DNA of 64,000 nt from Cucumis sativus. Its lineage: Eukaryota > Streptophyta > Magnoliopsida > Cucurbitales > Cucurbitaceae. Below, piece by piece: positions 11,536 through 24,270 of the stretch. The notes under the pieces were generated by a model, which was given only the letters and a program-made list of their open reading frames with translations, was not told where the DNA came from and did no database searches. Within the stretch, counting starts at the first letter, position 1, and each line of letters begins with the position of its first letter. Made by a program: the position numbers and the translations under genes. The DNA lies in the NCBI RefSeq assembly GCF_000004075.3, contig NC_026657.2, positions 15,562,001-15,626,000 of the forward strand. The letters are read 5' to 3'.

Positions 11536-12594
11536 GGCTGTCCTATCTTCATTTTCGAATGATGTTATTACTTTCGTCACGCGAGCTCTCCCAAAACTCT
11601 CGCTTTTTTGATAAATAACCCATATCCTCGAAAATCTTTAGAAATTTGTCCTTTTCTAAATTATGAGAAAAACTTCCTTTTTCTTTTCAGTAAAAACAAT
11701 CCAAAAAATGTGAAAATTAAGGCTTAAACCTGAACTTAGATTTACCATTTTAATAATAAATGATATTGATACAAATTAGTTATATATATATATATATATG
11801 TATTATATAATGAGTTTAATTCAAGTGGTAATTCATAAATCACGTTTCAATAACCTTACTAATGAAAGAAGACCAAAAAGTTGGACAGAAACTCAATAGT
11901 TTTTCTTTTTGGTATATTTATACAAATAAAATCGATAGCTTTTCGCAAAAATGCAAAAAATAAAGATACGCAGATTAAGTTGGCAATATTTAGTCTTTTT
12001 TCTTGGTAAACCCTCGGGGAAGAAACACCACATATTTTACTAATTACAAACTCAAGTATGTTCTACCAAGCTCAGCATCATTTCTTCAGAGAGAGTACAT
12101 AACCATCAATCAAGCAATCATTTTAAAAATAAAAATAAAAAGAGGGGGGAAACTTATAAATTTGTGTTAGAAATTATATAAAATTCCAATTCAAAATTTA
12201 AAAGCGAAACTACACAACCATGAAATGGAATAAATTTTCACTTTACCTATGATGATTGACAAAATAAAACTTAACAAGAACTAACAGCTAATAAAAATTA
12301 GATTTCAATAACTATTGGGATAAATGATACTGAAATTGCTTCCTACAGACATGAATATTTGTGGAACTGCGAAGGAAGAAGAATGAAAACTCTTATACAT
12401 TTAAAATTTACATGGCAATGGTTAATCGTGCTCCATCTTCTTGTATGGCTCTTCCAGAAAGAAAAAAAAGAATCAAACAGCTGAAAAGAGAGCAAGAGCC
12501 CCCCCGGATACTACAACAGTTGATCTTCATGGGGGCAATAACCAACCTTTTATGGCCAAATAAAGTTTAGTGTGTAGAACCAAATGGCCACAAC
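11536..12594. other. Intergenic with a TA microsatellite
   Basis: This is the pTAC7 promoter side followed by the RCF3 3' flank. An uninterrupted TA run sits at about 11,780-11,799. No gene was recognised; short open frames here are A/T-biased and lack homology. Confidence 0.5.
11780..11799. repeat. TA dinucleotide microsatellite
   Basis: About ten TA units occur without interruption, between TTAG and GTATTATATAA. Confidence 0.9.
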
Positions 12595-15500
12595 TTATGG
12601 CCCATCTTCTTGCACTGAAAAATGTTAAAAGAATAGATGAATACAAAGGAAAAAGTCCGGAAATTTGTAAGAAATAACCTCCAAAAGTTTTCATCTTTAG
12701 CACCTTTTTATTTTGCCAATACACTGTTAGTTTGGATGTACGATGACAAAAAGAAGTCAAATGTTTATTTGAATCGAGAAAAACTATTTCAATGAGTTTT
12801 TCAAAAGGGCTAGTTGGGAAAGATGAAAATATTTTAGGGATGTTTTCAAAATTTTCTCAGAGATTAAGCTACAACTAAAAATGGGTTAGTGAGAGACTTA
12901 CAGCTCAAAATAAAGCCTTGCAACAAGCTCTGGGCTCTCTCAGCTTGCTCCGGTGTGCCTGATATTTGAATTATCTTCTGGGTTACATCTGGTCTATCTT
13001 CTACCAACGTAACATTGGCTCCGGATAACTGTTAAACCCAAAATCATCACCCAATAAGGCAGTTTTCTAATATATTGCATGAATGGTTTGACAAAATTTC
13101 ACCAATACTACCTCACTGATCTGAGCAAGCTTGTTTTTTGATTTTGTTATAAGCTTAGGGACTGCAGGCTCTGGTATCACAACTTCGAGCGTACTCCGGG
13201 TGACAAGCGGCACAGGGATCCTAAGAGGTGAACGAACAGTTATTGATCTAACTTATAAAAGGAGCAGAACAAACTAAGGACAAGAGAAGCATGTAAAAGA
13301 GAGGAAGGATTAGACGATGGAATGATTTATAACTAACAAATCATTAATCAAAAAGAAATGGGGGAGGGGAGAAATCAGCACAACAGAAAAATGAAGTTCT
13401 ACCTATTTAACCCACTAGGCAAATCTTCACGTCGGTCATTTTCATTCTGCGTACCAGTTTCATTGCTCGATCCTCCAGTTTCCTGCAAATGATAGTTTAA
13501 ATCATTTTGGTCCATAACCAAAGTCTCACGAGAGCTGTGCACTAAAATGCTAGATAGTTTACGGAGTTCTCCAGGAATGCGATAATGCAAAAGGAAAATA
13601 TAAGATCCATAATAGAAACCATGTTCACCTAGTTTGACCGGAGCACCTTTTTTCAGTAGACATGAGCAAAGAAAATAACCCTACTTTTTCATTCTCAACA
13701 GACTAGAACTTGAACCAAATATGACTACTTAGAACTCAAGGACACAGTTGTACAACCTATAGAACACATCCTGTTCAAGTAAGGTCGTTCCATCATATGA
13801 CTACTAAAAACAACAATTGGCAAATTGTTTTTTATAAAGGGAAATTGTATCAGATGATAAAAAAAAATTAGAAAAAAGCAGTCTATAGCATCTCTTTTTT
13901 GCATATTGCAAATATGATAAATATAACAAGTAATTAGATATATCAGACGGCTATCAAATAGCTATCTGCTTTTAAATTTGCTACTTTTGCAATTTAAAAA
14001 ATATCGTGACATGGGCTCTATTATCATTAAATTTTTTGCTATTTTGCAAACACTCCTATTATAAAATTGCTAGGGACCTATGCCTTGAGGGGCTTAACAT
14101 GAATGCTTCGGATCTCCATTAAGTTTTTTTACTACTTAACTGTAAGAGAGCAATTTTGAAAAGAAAGAATCACCTTGTCAAGAGAGAAGAAAAAATAAGA
14201 AAACAAGTGACCTTTAAAAGCTGTGCTGTTCCAAAAGGTTGCACATTTTGAAAGGCTGTGCTTGCAGAATCATTTCCACTATGAACTTCACGAGCTGCAG
14301 CATTATTATTTGAAGATGATTCCTCGAGTCCTAAACTGACCATGGTGCTTTGTACTGATACTTGAGGGCTTGCATCTTTTTGGAATGGCTCCTTATAAAG
14401 GCAATTCCGCAATCTTGATGTTAACTCAACAAGTGCATCTCGAGCTGCTTTTATGTCCCCTATGATCTACAAAAATTGCAGTTGGGGAATTAGGAAATCA
14501 GAATGCAAAAGCCTCCGTTCTAACCAGCAAGATATACAATGGTTCAAAGACAGCTAACTTTTACCTTGCTCCGTAACTGATATAAGAAGAATACAAAATA
14601 AGCGACATTAAGCTTTGTTCTTTTTTTTTCTTTTTTTTTTATTGTGAAGGAAACAATTCATTGATATGAAAAAAGGGGAAAACCCCAAACAAAAGAAATT
14701 ACTATAGAGATTGCCAATCACTAAATAAAAAGGATAGATTGTAATGAGTAAATGGGTGGTTAGCTTTACTTTGACACCAAGAAAAAGCCTAGGTTAAGCG
14801 TCCTTAAAAATTCTAAGAACTCCTATCAATTTAAAGTTCAATGACAAACCTGTACAAGCTCATCCGCCCCTGATACAAACATGGGAAGGTCTTCTCTTGG
14901 CACAATATGTACATTCGCACCGGTTAATCTCTTCATCTCTAACAATGATCCATCTCTTCCCTCCAAACATCCAATATCACTTGATGGTACAAGCAACCTA
15001 GTAGTTACAATGTTCTCCTTGTCAGGGACAAGATCAACAATGCGAGTTTGGATGTGTAACAAAGCTTCCTGTGCTGGAAAAAGCTCATCATCTGGACCCT
15101 AAGAACTCAAATTTTCCAAACAGAAAGTTAAAAAAGGAAAAAATGAATGAAAAGCATAACTTTTAAAGTCAGTTAAATGGTCGTTTATATAACACCAAAT
15201 ATATATATCTTCTGCTAGGGGAGCCATACTCAAGTGATTCTATGATTCCATTTGACTCTTGTGGAACAGTAAATCATGAAGTATACTAACAATGAAAAAG
15301 AAAGTTGAAGTACCTCATCCGAGGAAATGATAAGAATTTGTTCGTTTGAACCGGTCACAGGATCAGAAACCTTGATATCCACACCAACATCGTTACGAAG
15401 CAATTCTATGATTCCATTAGACTCTCCAATAACACTATCTACCTTCTCAATTGGGCATAATATTTTAAATACAAGGTCCTCGCCATAAAAGGGCATCATG

Positions 15501-17549
15501 TTGTCATTTACAGGAGCAGCCCCGGGCTCCACCATAAAATTAGACTGACGGCTGGAATAGTCATTGCCTCTTGTATTAGAAGCAGACATGCGTGGTCTAA
15601 ATGGCCGCCCATCCATTGGTAACCGCCGTGCGTTATGTGGAACATAATCATCTTCAGGAGGGAAAATGCGCTCCGGTGAATGTAGACGCCCATGGAAATG
15701 ACTACGGTCACGATGCTGACTCTCTCTCAAGCGTGATGAAACAATGGCTATAGCTTTTTTAACGGCATTTGTATCCCCAACAATCTACAAAGGGTTATAA
15801 ACCCGATAGGGAAAGTAATTAGTACATGTATGTTCTTCGTAATTCAACAAATGGAACATTGAAGTCATAAAACTTAGACAAAAAGAAACTTAAGTTTTTC
15901 CTGTCACCATATCTTTTTCCCTAATTCATTCTGCATCAAGACAGTGGTCGTGTTTAAGTTATGGTTAGTTAGTTATCATAGATGGAAGAAGGGTCGAACT
16001 TGGCACCAAAAATTGGAATTCCGATGCACATCTAATAGATTATACCACAAGCCTTGTATAAGTTATTTCAATACAGCTTTTAAACCTTCTATCTGTGAAA
16101 TACTAGAACTTAAGCAACCAGCTAAAGACTGCATGCTCATATAAGCAAAGATACAACAAAATGAGAGACTACAATCTCTTATATCTTTACTGAATATTTA
16201 ACAAGTTCAAACTATATCAAGGGCAAGTTAAAACTGTAGACCGCCATCCTGACAAATAGATAAACTAGAAATGAAAGGAACAGACTTCGTGGACATTGTA
16301 TATAGCATAGCATTACCAATGCAACAATAAGTTAATTCAACAATAGGAATCAGGAGATGAAAAGATCAAACAAATTAAATATGCAAGATAGACTAGACGT
16401 CCAGAAAGAAAAAGTTGCTGAAAATTTGACTAGCTTTTTTAAACACACCCATCGAGTAAGATGTGCAGTACGAAACAAATTTGATGAGTTCTGAACACAT
16501 GATTTCAGCTCGAACTCAATTAGTTTCTCAAATAGCTAGTGAAGTGATTACAGGACAGCAGCAAACATAAAGAACCCGTCACTTCATTATTAAACTGCTG
16601 ATAGTAGAGTATTGTCATATTAAACGTTCCAACATGTTCTAACTTCTAAGCAATCAATTTGCAACTTCGGTTAAGCATCCAAAAAGTAAATTAGCGTCCT
16701 TTGAACCTGACCCGGAATGAGTAGAATCACCCGGACTGAGGAAGAGGTAGAGGAGTCAGCTTGAATCAAAAGGAATTCCAAGCTGAATAAGTTTTAAATC
16801 ATCTTAGCAACAAGAAATCAGGTACTTTTTCAAGATACTGAAGTGTTCAGAAACTAAACCTGAACAATCTCCTCCGACATTGAAATGCAACGAGGCAAAT
16901 TGTGATCTCTAGGTAGAATCCTTATCTGGGTCTTGGTTTCCATCCTCATTTGCTCGATTATCTTCCCTCCCTTCCCAAGCAAACAACCAACGTGCATTCT
17001 AGACACAACAAGCCTCGTGGCCACACGTCCACCGCAACCGCCACCACCTCCTCCTCTAACACCACCATAATCATCCTCCTCATCCTCAGGACCATAACCC
17101 ATTCCATTAAACCCAGGACTCATTTCACTCTCAAGAATCCTTTCATGAATCAAAAAAAGCGCTTCTTGAGCCGGAGAGAACGAAGGCATCCGACCTTCCG
17201 GGTCCCGCCGGCGAGTGTCCGAAATCTCAATTATTCTCTCCTCATCACCAGGAACAAGCTCATGCACGTTGATCCACGCGCCGGTATGCTGCCTTATAGA
17301 CTTAATAATACTACCAGATTTGCCAATAACTCCTCCAGCTTTAGCATCATGACAAAGTATCCTGTAAGTAGTGGTGACCATAAGAGATTGGTCTTGAGGT
17401 TTAGAGGGTCGAACAGCATTTCCACGATGACGATAATTATTATTGGGGTAGTGATTGTTGTTGTAACGAGGTCTGGTTCTACCCATCGAGTCGGAATCAA
17501 AGTCTTGGTGGTCATAGTAGTAATTCCTCTTAGATCTAGACTTCTCCAT
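12595..17549 (-). CDS. RCF3: KH-domain RNA-binding protein RCF3 (HOS5/SHI1)
   Basis: Eight exons: 16860-17549, 15314-15784, 14850-15098, 14212-14466, 13403-13482, 13112-13220, 12902-13028 and 12595-12614, giving 666 residues. The start MEKSRSKRNYYYDH matches the remembered RCF3 N-terminus. Five KH units are visible. KH1 has VIGKSG at about 75-79. KH2 has LLGKGG near residue 200. KH3 has VIGESNG and KH4 has CLEGRDG. KH5 (VTRSTLEVVIPEP to NVTLVEDRP) spans exons 6-7. KH3 and KH5 have degenerate GxxG loops, so RNA grip may rest on KH1, KH2 and KH4. The last exon encodes only the end of ILSLQEDGP. In Arabidopsis RCF3 works with the CTD phosphatase CPL1 in stress-responsive transcription, capping/splicing and miRNA biogenesis in the nucleus. 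The upstream ATG at 17,970 is not in frame after plausible splicing, so ATG 17,549 was chosen. Confidence 0.93.
14615..14780 (-). mobile_element. 3' remnant of a LINE-like element in an RCF3 intron
   Basis: The plus strand has a T-rich run (14,618-14,640) followed by TTGTGAAGGAAACAATTCATTGATATG. Read on the minus strand, this is an ATCAATGAATTGTTTC segment followed by a long A-rich tail, a pattern common at 3' ends of plant L1-like insertions. No reverse-transcriptase coding is left. The right limit is uncertain. Confidence 0.35.
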
Positions 17550-17763
17550 ATCTAAAAAAATGTTAGGGTTTTGGTGTTGGACCCAGTTTAGTTGTTTCCA
17601 ATTACAGTCATAGAAGAACAAATTCGATGTCAATGGGTTTGATTTTCTATTAATGTTATCAATCTGGTGGAGTAAAAGGGGTTGGTAGGTTCAATATCTG
17701 TAAGTAGGTCAGATTCCTGTGTTGTAACCCAAAAGAAATTGAAACAAAATATAACCTCAGAAC

Positions 17764-17970
17764 TCACTCCGTTCCTTCAAATCCGTGTTTGTGCTTGTGG
17801 ATGTCTGTATGACTGTTGAAATTACAAACCCTAGAAGGAGATGAAGAAGATGAAGACAAGGAAGAAAAGGAAGAAGAAGAAGAAGAAGAAGAAGAAGATG
17901 ATGATGATGATGAGAAGTTATGATTATAATAGAAATGAGAATCCATTAGATCAGCTTCACCAGTTCCCAT
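17764..17970 (-). other. Upstream ORF with a polyserine tract in the RCF3 leader
   Basis: An ATG at 17,970 opens a 68-codon frame that reads about 25 serines in a row from a GAA/GAT-type microsatellite on the plus strand, ending at TGA 17,764. A good donor (GA|GTGAGT) lies just before the stop, and an acceptor-like CACCAG lies near 17,665, so this probably sits in a spliced 5' UTR. Joined that way it is out of frame with the RCF3 start. A translational brake is possible but unproved. Confidence 0.4.
17862..17914. repeat. GAA/GAT trinucleotide microsatellite
   Basis: An imperfect run of GAA units grades into GAT units, upstream of the RCF3 start codon. It lies inside the upstream ORF, where it encodes serine on the minus strand. 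Confidence 0.85.
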
Positions 17971-20900
17971 GGTTTTTACTTACTTAACTTTACTTCTCTT
18001 TTTGCAATATGATGTAATACTCCAGTTCCCCTAAACGCCGCCGTTTTTGTTCCCTTTTTTCTTTTAACCTTCATTACTACACTGTAAATTCTGTTTTACT
18101 AAATCTAACTACTTTTTTTAGTTTGTAATCTATGCCTTTAAATTCCTATTTATTACATCCTCAAATTCTTTTTTTAATAAAAAATTAATTTAGATTTTAT
18201 TTTATTTTTTACCTTTTAACTTTTTTTTGTTATTAAATACTAGATTTCACTTATTCATTCTCCACCTCTATTATTTTTAAATTATGAGCATACATCAATG
18301 CGTATGTTAGTGATCAAGAACACCAACTTTCCAAAACCGTGAATTGGACCGAGACAAGATGATTACATAAATCTCCAAAAAAACGAAAAGGGAATATGCA
18401 TCTGTAACATCAATATGTTTTGTTGCTAACTACATAATCTATATAGTAACTTTTGTCCTCGTTAGTTTTAACTTTTTCTTTTGATAAATAACTGTCACTG
18501 TTTCGTATTAGACAAGATATTTTATGATTTGTAGAGTATAATATGCTTGTAATCATTTAATATGAATTAATTATAATAAATGGAATAAGGAATAACTTTG
18601 GATTTTCATCCCAAAAGACCATCATTCCTAGGTTGTATTTCTAAGTAAGAATATTGTTTTCTTATAAATAAGAAAAGAAAGAAGTTATAATAATCATATG
18701 GTGTATTTTCTTACTTTAACCCTTTTCAAATGTGTCATCAATTTATATGCTTCTCATTTATACATTTTGTTATTGAAAAAACAAACGTAAGAAAAGAATA
18801 ATTCATCTATGGTTTTCTTGTATATTCTTCCTTATTTTCCATTTATTGACTAAGTTTATAATAATTTTGACATCTACCATGGAAATGATCGCATACATGC
18901 ATGAGAATCTAAGTACCAATCCAAAAGTATTAGTAAACAAATCTTAACTTTTACTATTATTATTATTGCTATAACATATTGTATCTATAGCCCACGGTTA
19001 CCTATCTTGGATAGACTTATTAAAGCATATCAATGATAAAAACATAAAAACATTATATCATTAATAGACATAAGAATAGACTACCATACATGTAAAACGT
19101 GTTCTTAATAGATACAAAAATATTTCGTTGATAGACATATTAATGGTTTACCGATTATTAAGCAAACCTACAATAGACGACTATTAATGAGAGGAGGGTG
19201 AAAATGATTTATTGGTAATAGACATAGAAATAGTTTGTTGATAATGGACTTTTAAAAATGAAATTTGAGCGATAAACTTAAAAAAATTTAAACTTTGAAA
19301 ACGATCACACACAATAATTCTAAACAACTTTCAAAATTGAAATAGGAAAAAGAAATGAATGAAAGGGAAGTTTTGAAAAGCATTTTTTCCAATTCAAACA
19401 TGCTCTAATTAAGTGTAGGCAATGGGGTTGGAATTGTAATGAAGTAGAAGGATGAAACAATGGTTAATTAGGAGATATCTTAAAAGTAAGCATTTTCTTT
19501 TCTAGTATCATATTCAATGACAATAAATGTGTTTATTGTTATTAATTCAAACTTGAATACATCGTTAAGTTAATTCTCAGCTCACACAATTATTAACAAT
19601 AAAAATATATTTTATTTTATGTGTATTAAATATTAGGAATTAAGAAGTTAGAAAAAGTGAAAGAGATTCATCTTCAATAAATTAAAATAACAACAAATTG
19701 GATATATCCATTCAACATTTGGCCAATCTAACCAACTTCTCTCGCTATATTATATAGTTTTATAGACAGTCAGGCTACAATATAAAATGCAAGTTTTGCT
19801 ATCTACAACTTCAATCTATTCTTCTTCAAACTAAATATATATAAATATTTTAAAGGTTATCATCTTTTCCAACTAAATCACCATCAAACTAACTATGGTC
19901 GATATGGTATAAATGTTGGTTTGTTAGGTCGATGGAATTAACTTTTCGAAATATTTTTTGAAATCTTTTGGTTTGAAACATCGACGATCAGTCAACTCGA
20001 TTTTTCGATCTATATAAAAAATGGGAAGAATAAACTTCAAAACGACGAGGGAGAACATTATTATCATCAAACAATAAAAGGTGTGGACTAAATTATCGAA
20101 AAAAGTAATTTGCCACCCCTAAACATAATTTTTGTGTTGTATTTTAAATAACTTTTATTAAAAACATTTAATAAAAATCATTTTAGAAAAAACAATTTTT
20201 TCTTAATTAAATTCAGAGTAGATTATTCTCAATTATTGTGTTGGTAAAATTTGGCGTAGCCAAACAACATAAAATTTAGTGGAAAGGATAAGTGTGGATT
20301 AGCCAATTGGTTAATTAAGACACATATAATAAATAAGAAAATTTAGAAGAGAAGAAAGTCGAATAATGGTAATTAAATGACAATTTTCGTTTAAGACTAA
20401 TTCTCACCAAGCTCTTTGATTACTTAATACTATAAAATTTAGCTAGATTGCCATCAAATTTTCAAATATTCTGAATACCCAACAAAGATTGAACATTTCT
20501 TTTAATCAACCCATATGAAATTAAGGTCTTGCTTGAAAAACAATGTTTAAAAAATTGGTTCAACTGCAATTTTAATCCATAATGTTTGAAAAAAAAAGTT
20601 AAGTTTTAGACCTTATTTAGATAAAATCTCATATATAACATTTACAATATAACCATACATGGTTGGTTTTATAATTTTTATTTAAAAGGTAAAACTCAAA
20701 TGTTGGATCCAATGAATAAAAAAATGTGTTTACAAAATGTTCATTTCTTGGATCACATAATCTGAAAACAATTTTTGAAAACCGAATTTGGTTTGTCCAT
20801 CAATCGCATATACACTACATATCTACTAAACTAGATAAACTTAGTGAATCTGAAAACATAAAACAGAATATGAATTCTCTACCGAACATTATCACCTAAG

Positions 20901-21284
20901 TTCAAGCTTTCAAGCGACCGGAAGAAAAGAAAGTAGTGCAGTTTAAACATAAGTATGAGAATGCATAAGAGCAAAACAATTTATTCCTTGAACATTTCTG
21001 CACAAAAAGAATGAGACGATAAATTCAAATGCAGAAGATCAATTCGATTTACTCCTTAGTGTATGCAATGAGAAGAAGAGAAAATTAATTCAACAACGCA
21101 TATATTATCACGTTGATGTTGTCAAAGAGTGTGAATACATTATATTGTTAAGCAAATAGCTTTAATTCAATCATTGAGGAACCAGCAAACAGCCAACTCA
21201 ATAACTAAAAGTCTGAAAGGCCTAGCGATCTAAAGAAATCCAAGACAGAGGCACCATAACGTGAGAGATAGCGTTTACCACTTT
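17971..21284. other. Intergenic, AT-rich, with degenerate short repeats
   Basis: This is 3.3 kb with no coding stretch recognised. It includes the RCF3 promoter (near 17,990-18,200) and the L9 3' flank (near 21,200-21,284). A cluster of repeated TGATAGACATA-like words occupies about 19,000-19,250; elsewhere only AT-rich sequence is seen. Confidence 0.55.
19000..19250. repeat. Degenerate array of TAATAGACATA/TGATAGACATA motifs
   Basis: Related words recur: TAATAGACATAAGAATAGAC, TTGATAGACATATTAATGG, TAATAGACATAGAAATAG and TTGATAATGGAC, spaced 20-60 bases apart. The array is diverged and not a clean tandem. I recall similar AATAGACATAGA-rich stretches from cucurbit intergenic DNA, but this was not checked. 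Confidence 0.5.
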
Positions 21285-23044
21285 TTATTTACTACGGACT
21301 TTCACTTTGAGAGTCCAGTAGACCTTTCCTTCAGGCAAAGGGATCGACTTTGGAAAGCGGAGTGGTACCTCATATTCACCACATGCTGACAAGGGGGATG
21401 CTAAATTCAAATTTTCGGGTGCAATTTGAACAGAAAATTGGCGTGCCACCTGACCCGGAAAAGAAAAATGAAATGCTTAGATCGACATTAAAAAAGAAAA
21501 AATAGGTCTATATCTATTGGTAAAAGACGTGGGGAGTTGTTAAGTTTGGGCCGTGGGTTAACAATGAAAGAAGTTAATAAAAAATGAAAGTGATGTTTTT
21601 CAGTCGTTGGACCCACAACTTCTTGGTTAACCCCAAACTCCCAAGACCGCCGATAACAAGACTCCGGTTTATTCAACCAGGTGCCAACCACCCTCCCACC
21701 CCCCAAAGGAAAAAAAAGGAAGAGAAGAGTTCAATTGAAATCCTAGCTTACACTTTGCACAAAACATCCGTCCTATTCTCAAACTTCACATTATGATACT
21801 CTAAGGTTTCACACCTCAAAAAGATCAACTAACCTGAGGAATAAATAAATAACTAACCATTTAAATTCTCATTTCAACAAGTAGAAAAGTATCTTTCAAT
21901 GCCTACCTCAGCGACAATGTCGTCTACTGTCACAGAAGATTGCAGAGCTAAGGGCTCATCTTTTGCAGCACGGGTACGGAATTTTTCCTTGTCAATTAAC
22001 CTCCTCAACACCTAAAAAAACGTCATGCATCAATTATAGCTAATAAAATATTGAATGAATCAAGGAATGTCAAGGTATCCAAAATGTTCCAAACCTAAGT
22101 ATACAACTTCAAACAAATTGGATAAAAAGTGAAGTTACAAACCAGCTGTTTACTATCCAGACGTCTTGCTGCCTTTTCATATTCTTTCATCTTATCCTCC
22201 TTCGTCAGTGTCACAACCTTAACGACTTCTTCCTCAACCGGTTGGTAAATCTAAATTCAAAAAAATTGAAATGATAGAAAAGTGTGAAACCCATCTGAGT
22301 CCTCTACTATGGAGATACACCCAACATGAGAAAACAAAGCTATGACAGCAAAATCAATCAGCCTATACTCCACCAAGTCCCCACACTTTGGTTAAACTAA
22401 AGATTATGAATTTTCATACCACTCAAATGTGTTGTCATGTGGGTTGCTAAAAATTTTAAATCAAACCCAAAAAAAAGTACATCAACCATTAGCAAGTAAA
22501 AAGAAGCAGGATTTACTGTAATCTAAATTAATTTGTCTTCTCCCCAACCCCTCTCTTTGCAATTGGGAAGAAACAACAAACTAAAACTAATCAATGAACA
22601 CCAGAACACGTATGTAAAAACAATCAAAAGTAACTGGAGTGATCCAAATTGAAGAGACATACCCTGCGCTGCTCCTTAATCAGATAAGCATACTTTTCAA
22701 TATTTGGAACAGCCAGTATCTTGGGCATAAGATGGTTCCGGAAGTATCCAGGGGCAACCTTAACTGTCTCTCCAGCTTTCCCAAGCTTTTCAATGCTCTT
22801 TTTAAACAACAAAGTAAGAAATATTCAATTCACTGTCCATAAAAATGTACAGTTAGACATCAAAACTAAAAGAATAAAAAAAGTGAAGTCACATACTCAC
22901 TGTTGTGAGAATAACTTCCAACTTCCTATGTCTAACTCCCTGACCCGAGAATAACAATGGCTGCATCATTTGATCAGAAGGATGGAGCTTGGTATCTTTA
23001 ATAATATTCCGGAGTGCATTTCTACAATACTGTATACAAGCCAT
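21285..23044 (-). CDS. Ribosomal protein L9 (bL9), probably mitochondrial
   Basis: Five coding exons: 22901-23044, 22663-22797, 22143-22250, 21907-22011 and 21285-21449, giving 218 residues. The N-terminus MACIQYCRNALRNIIKD is basic and amphipathic with few acids, as in mitochondrial presequences. The bL9 signature follows: VILTT at the first splice, then KLGKAGETVKVAPGYFRNHL with the conserved GY-RN-L, then MPKILAVPNIEKY. The C-terminal domain ends VYWTLKVKVRSK. L9 binds 23S-type rRNA in the large ribosomal subunit. The protein is longer than bacterial L9 (about 150). A 5' UTR intron is likely, with donor CCG|GTAATT near 23,190 and acceptor TATACAG near 23,064. The best remembered match is Arabidopsis At5g53070. 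Confidence 0.9.
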
Positions 23045-24270
23045 TCGGATCTTATGACAAGTCTGTATAAGGAAATGGAAAAATTAGAGCCACAAAAGCT
23101 TTTAAGACGTGCATGAACACAAAACCAGGTGGGTGAGGAAGAAGAAAGAGCAAAACTGGAGTAGAAAAAAAAAAAAAAAGGTGGAATTACCGGCGGTGGG
23201 GTATGGAATGACCGTCCGTGGCGGTGGACAGCGTCGGAAAATGATTTGGTAGGGAGGATGAGGAGATCGTGGTTGATGGAGGAGGCAACGGATTTAGGGT
23301 TTTGATTATTTAATTTAGTATTTTTCTTTCCTTTCCTTTTGGCAATTGGGCTGATGGGCTGGGAAGTTATTGGGCTTTTTAAATGTAAAATAGAAATTTG
23401 GATTTAACTAAATATAAAAGCTTAATTACATGAAAACCATAAAGTAACCTTTTTCTTTTTCATAAGATGCATTAATGCACATTGGAAAAATAAGTTACAA
23501 TGATTAACACTACTTATCGTTATAATTAATATTTTATTAAAGAAAATGAAAGAAATTCGTAATAACTTAATGAAAATAGTTTTGTTGTTAAGTTAATTTC
23601 AAATTTAACTTTGGTTATTTATTATTCAATTTAGTTTGATAATAAACGTATATTTTTCTAATTGTATGAAATTCTATTTACTTAATGTGAGTTATTATAT
23701 ATTTATTTTTTAATTGTAAATGTTTGATTTATTCTTTCTTTTTCATATAAATTCTATTTATTTTCATTCTCTATTGTTATTGTTGTATAATTCTTTTACC
23801 TTTTTTCTTTTTTTTTATTTCTATGTTTTTATGTTGCTCAAGTGCATGTACATTTGTTTCATTTTTATTTTTTATCTATAAATTCTATAGTTTTTTTAAA
23901 AAATATATCATTACTTATTTGTTGGGTTGATAAACATATTGAAAAATAAAAATATATTTTGTATGTATTATATGATATATAAAATGGTATAATTATTGTA
24001 TTCCTGCACTTGTTTAGTTTAGTTATTAATTTCAAAAATATATCATGTTTATATTAGATATAATTAGAGTTATGTTTAGTCTTTGTTTTATAATCCTCTT
24101 ATTCTTTTATTTTTGTTTCTTCTATTTATATAAATTTGCTTATTAAAAACATAATTTATATATATTTGATAACAGATTTTTAAAAAAATCAGATTTTCTT
24201 CCCAGTTCTTTTATATATAAAAAAAACACTTTTTCAATGAATTATCAAACATGGGGAGTAATCCAACAAC
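23045..24270. other. L9 promoter side and AT-rich intergenic DNA
   Basis: The first 250 bases hold the likely L9 leader, its intron and a purine-rich segment with a 15-base A run. The rest is very AT-rich, with no gene or clear repeat. Confidence 0.5.

Noticed and set aside
16950-17555. 201-codon plus-strand ORF
   Set aside because: It is the antisense shadow of RCF3 exon 1; Thr/Ile/Val-rich with no family resemblance.
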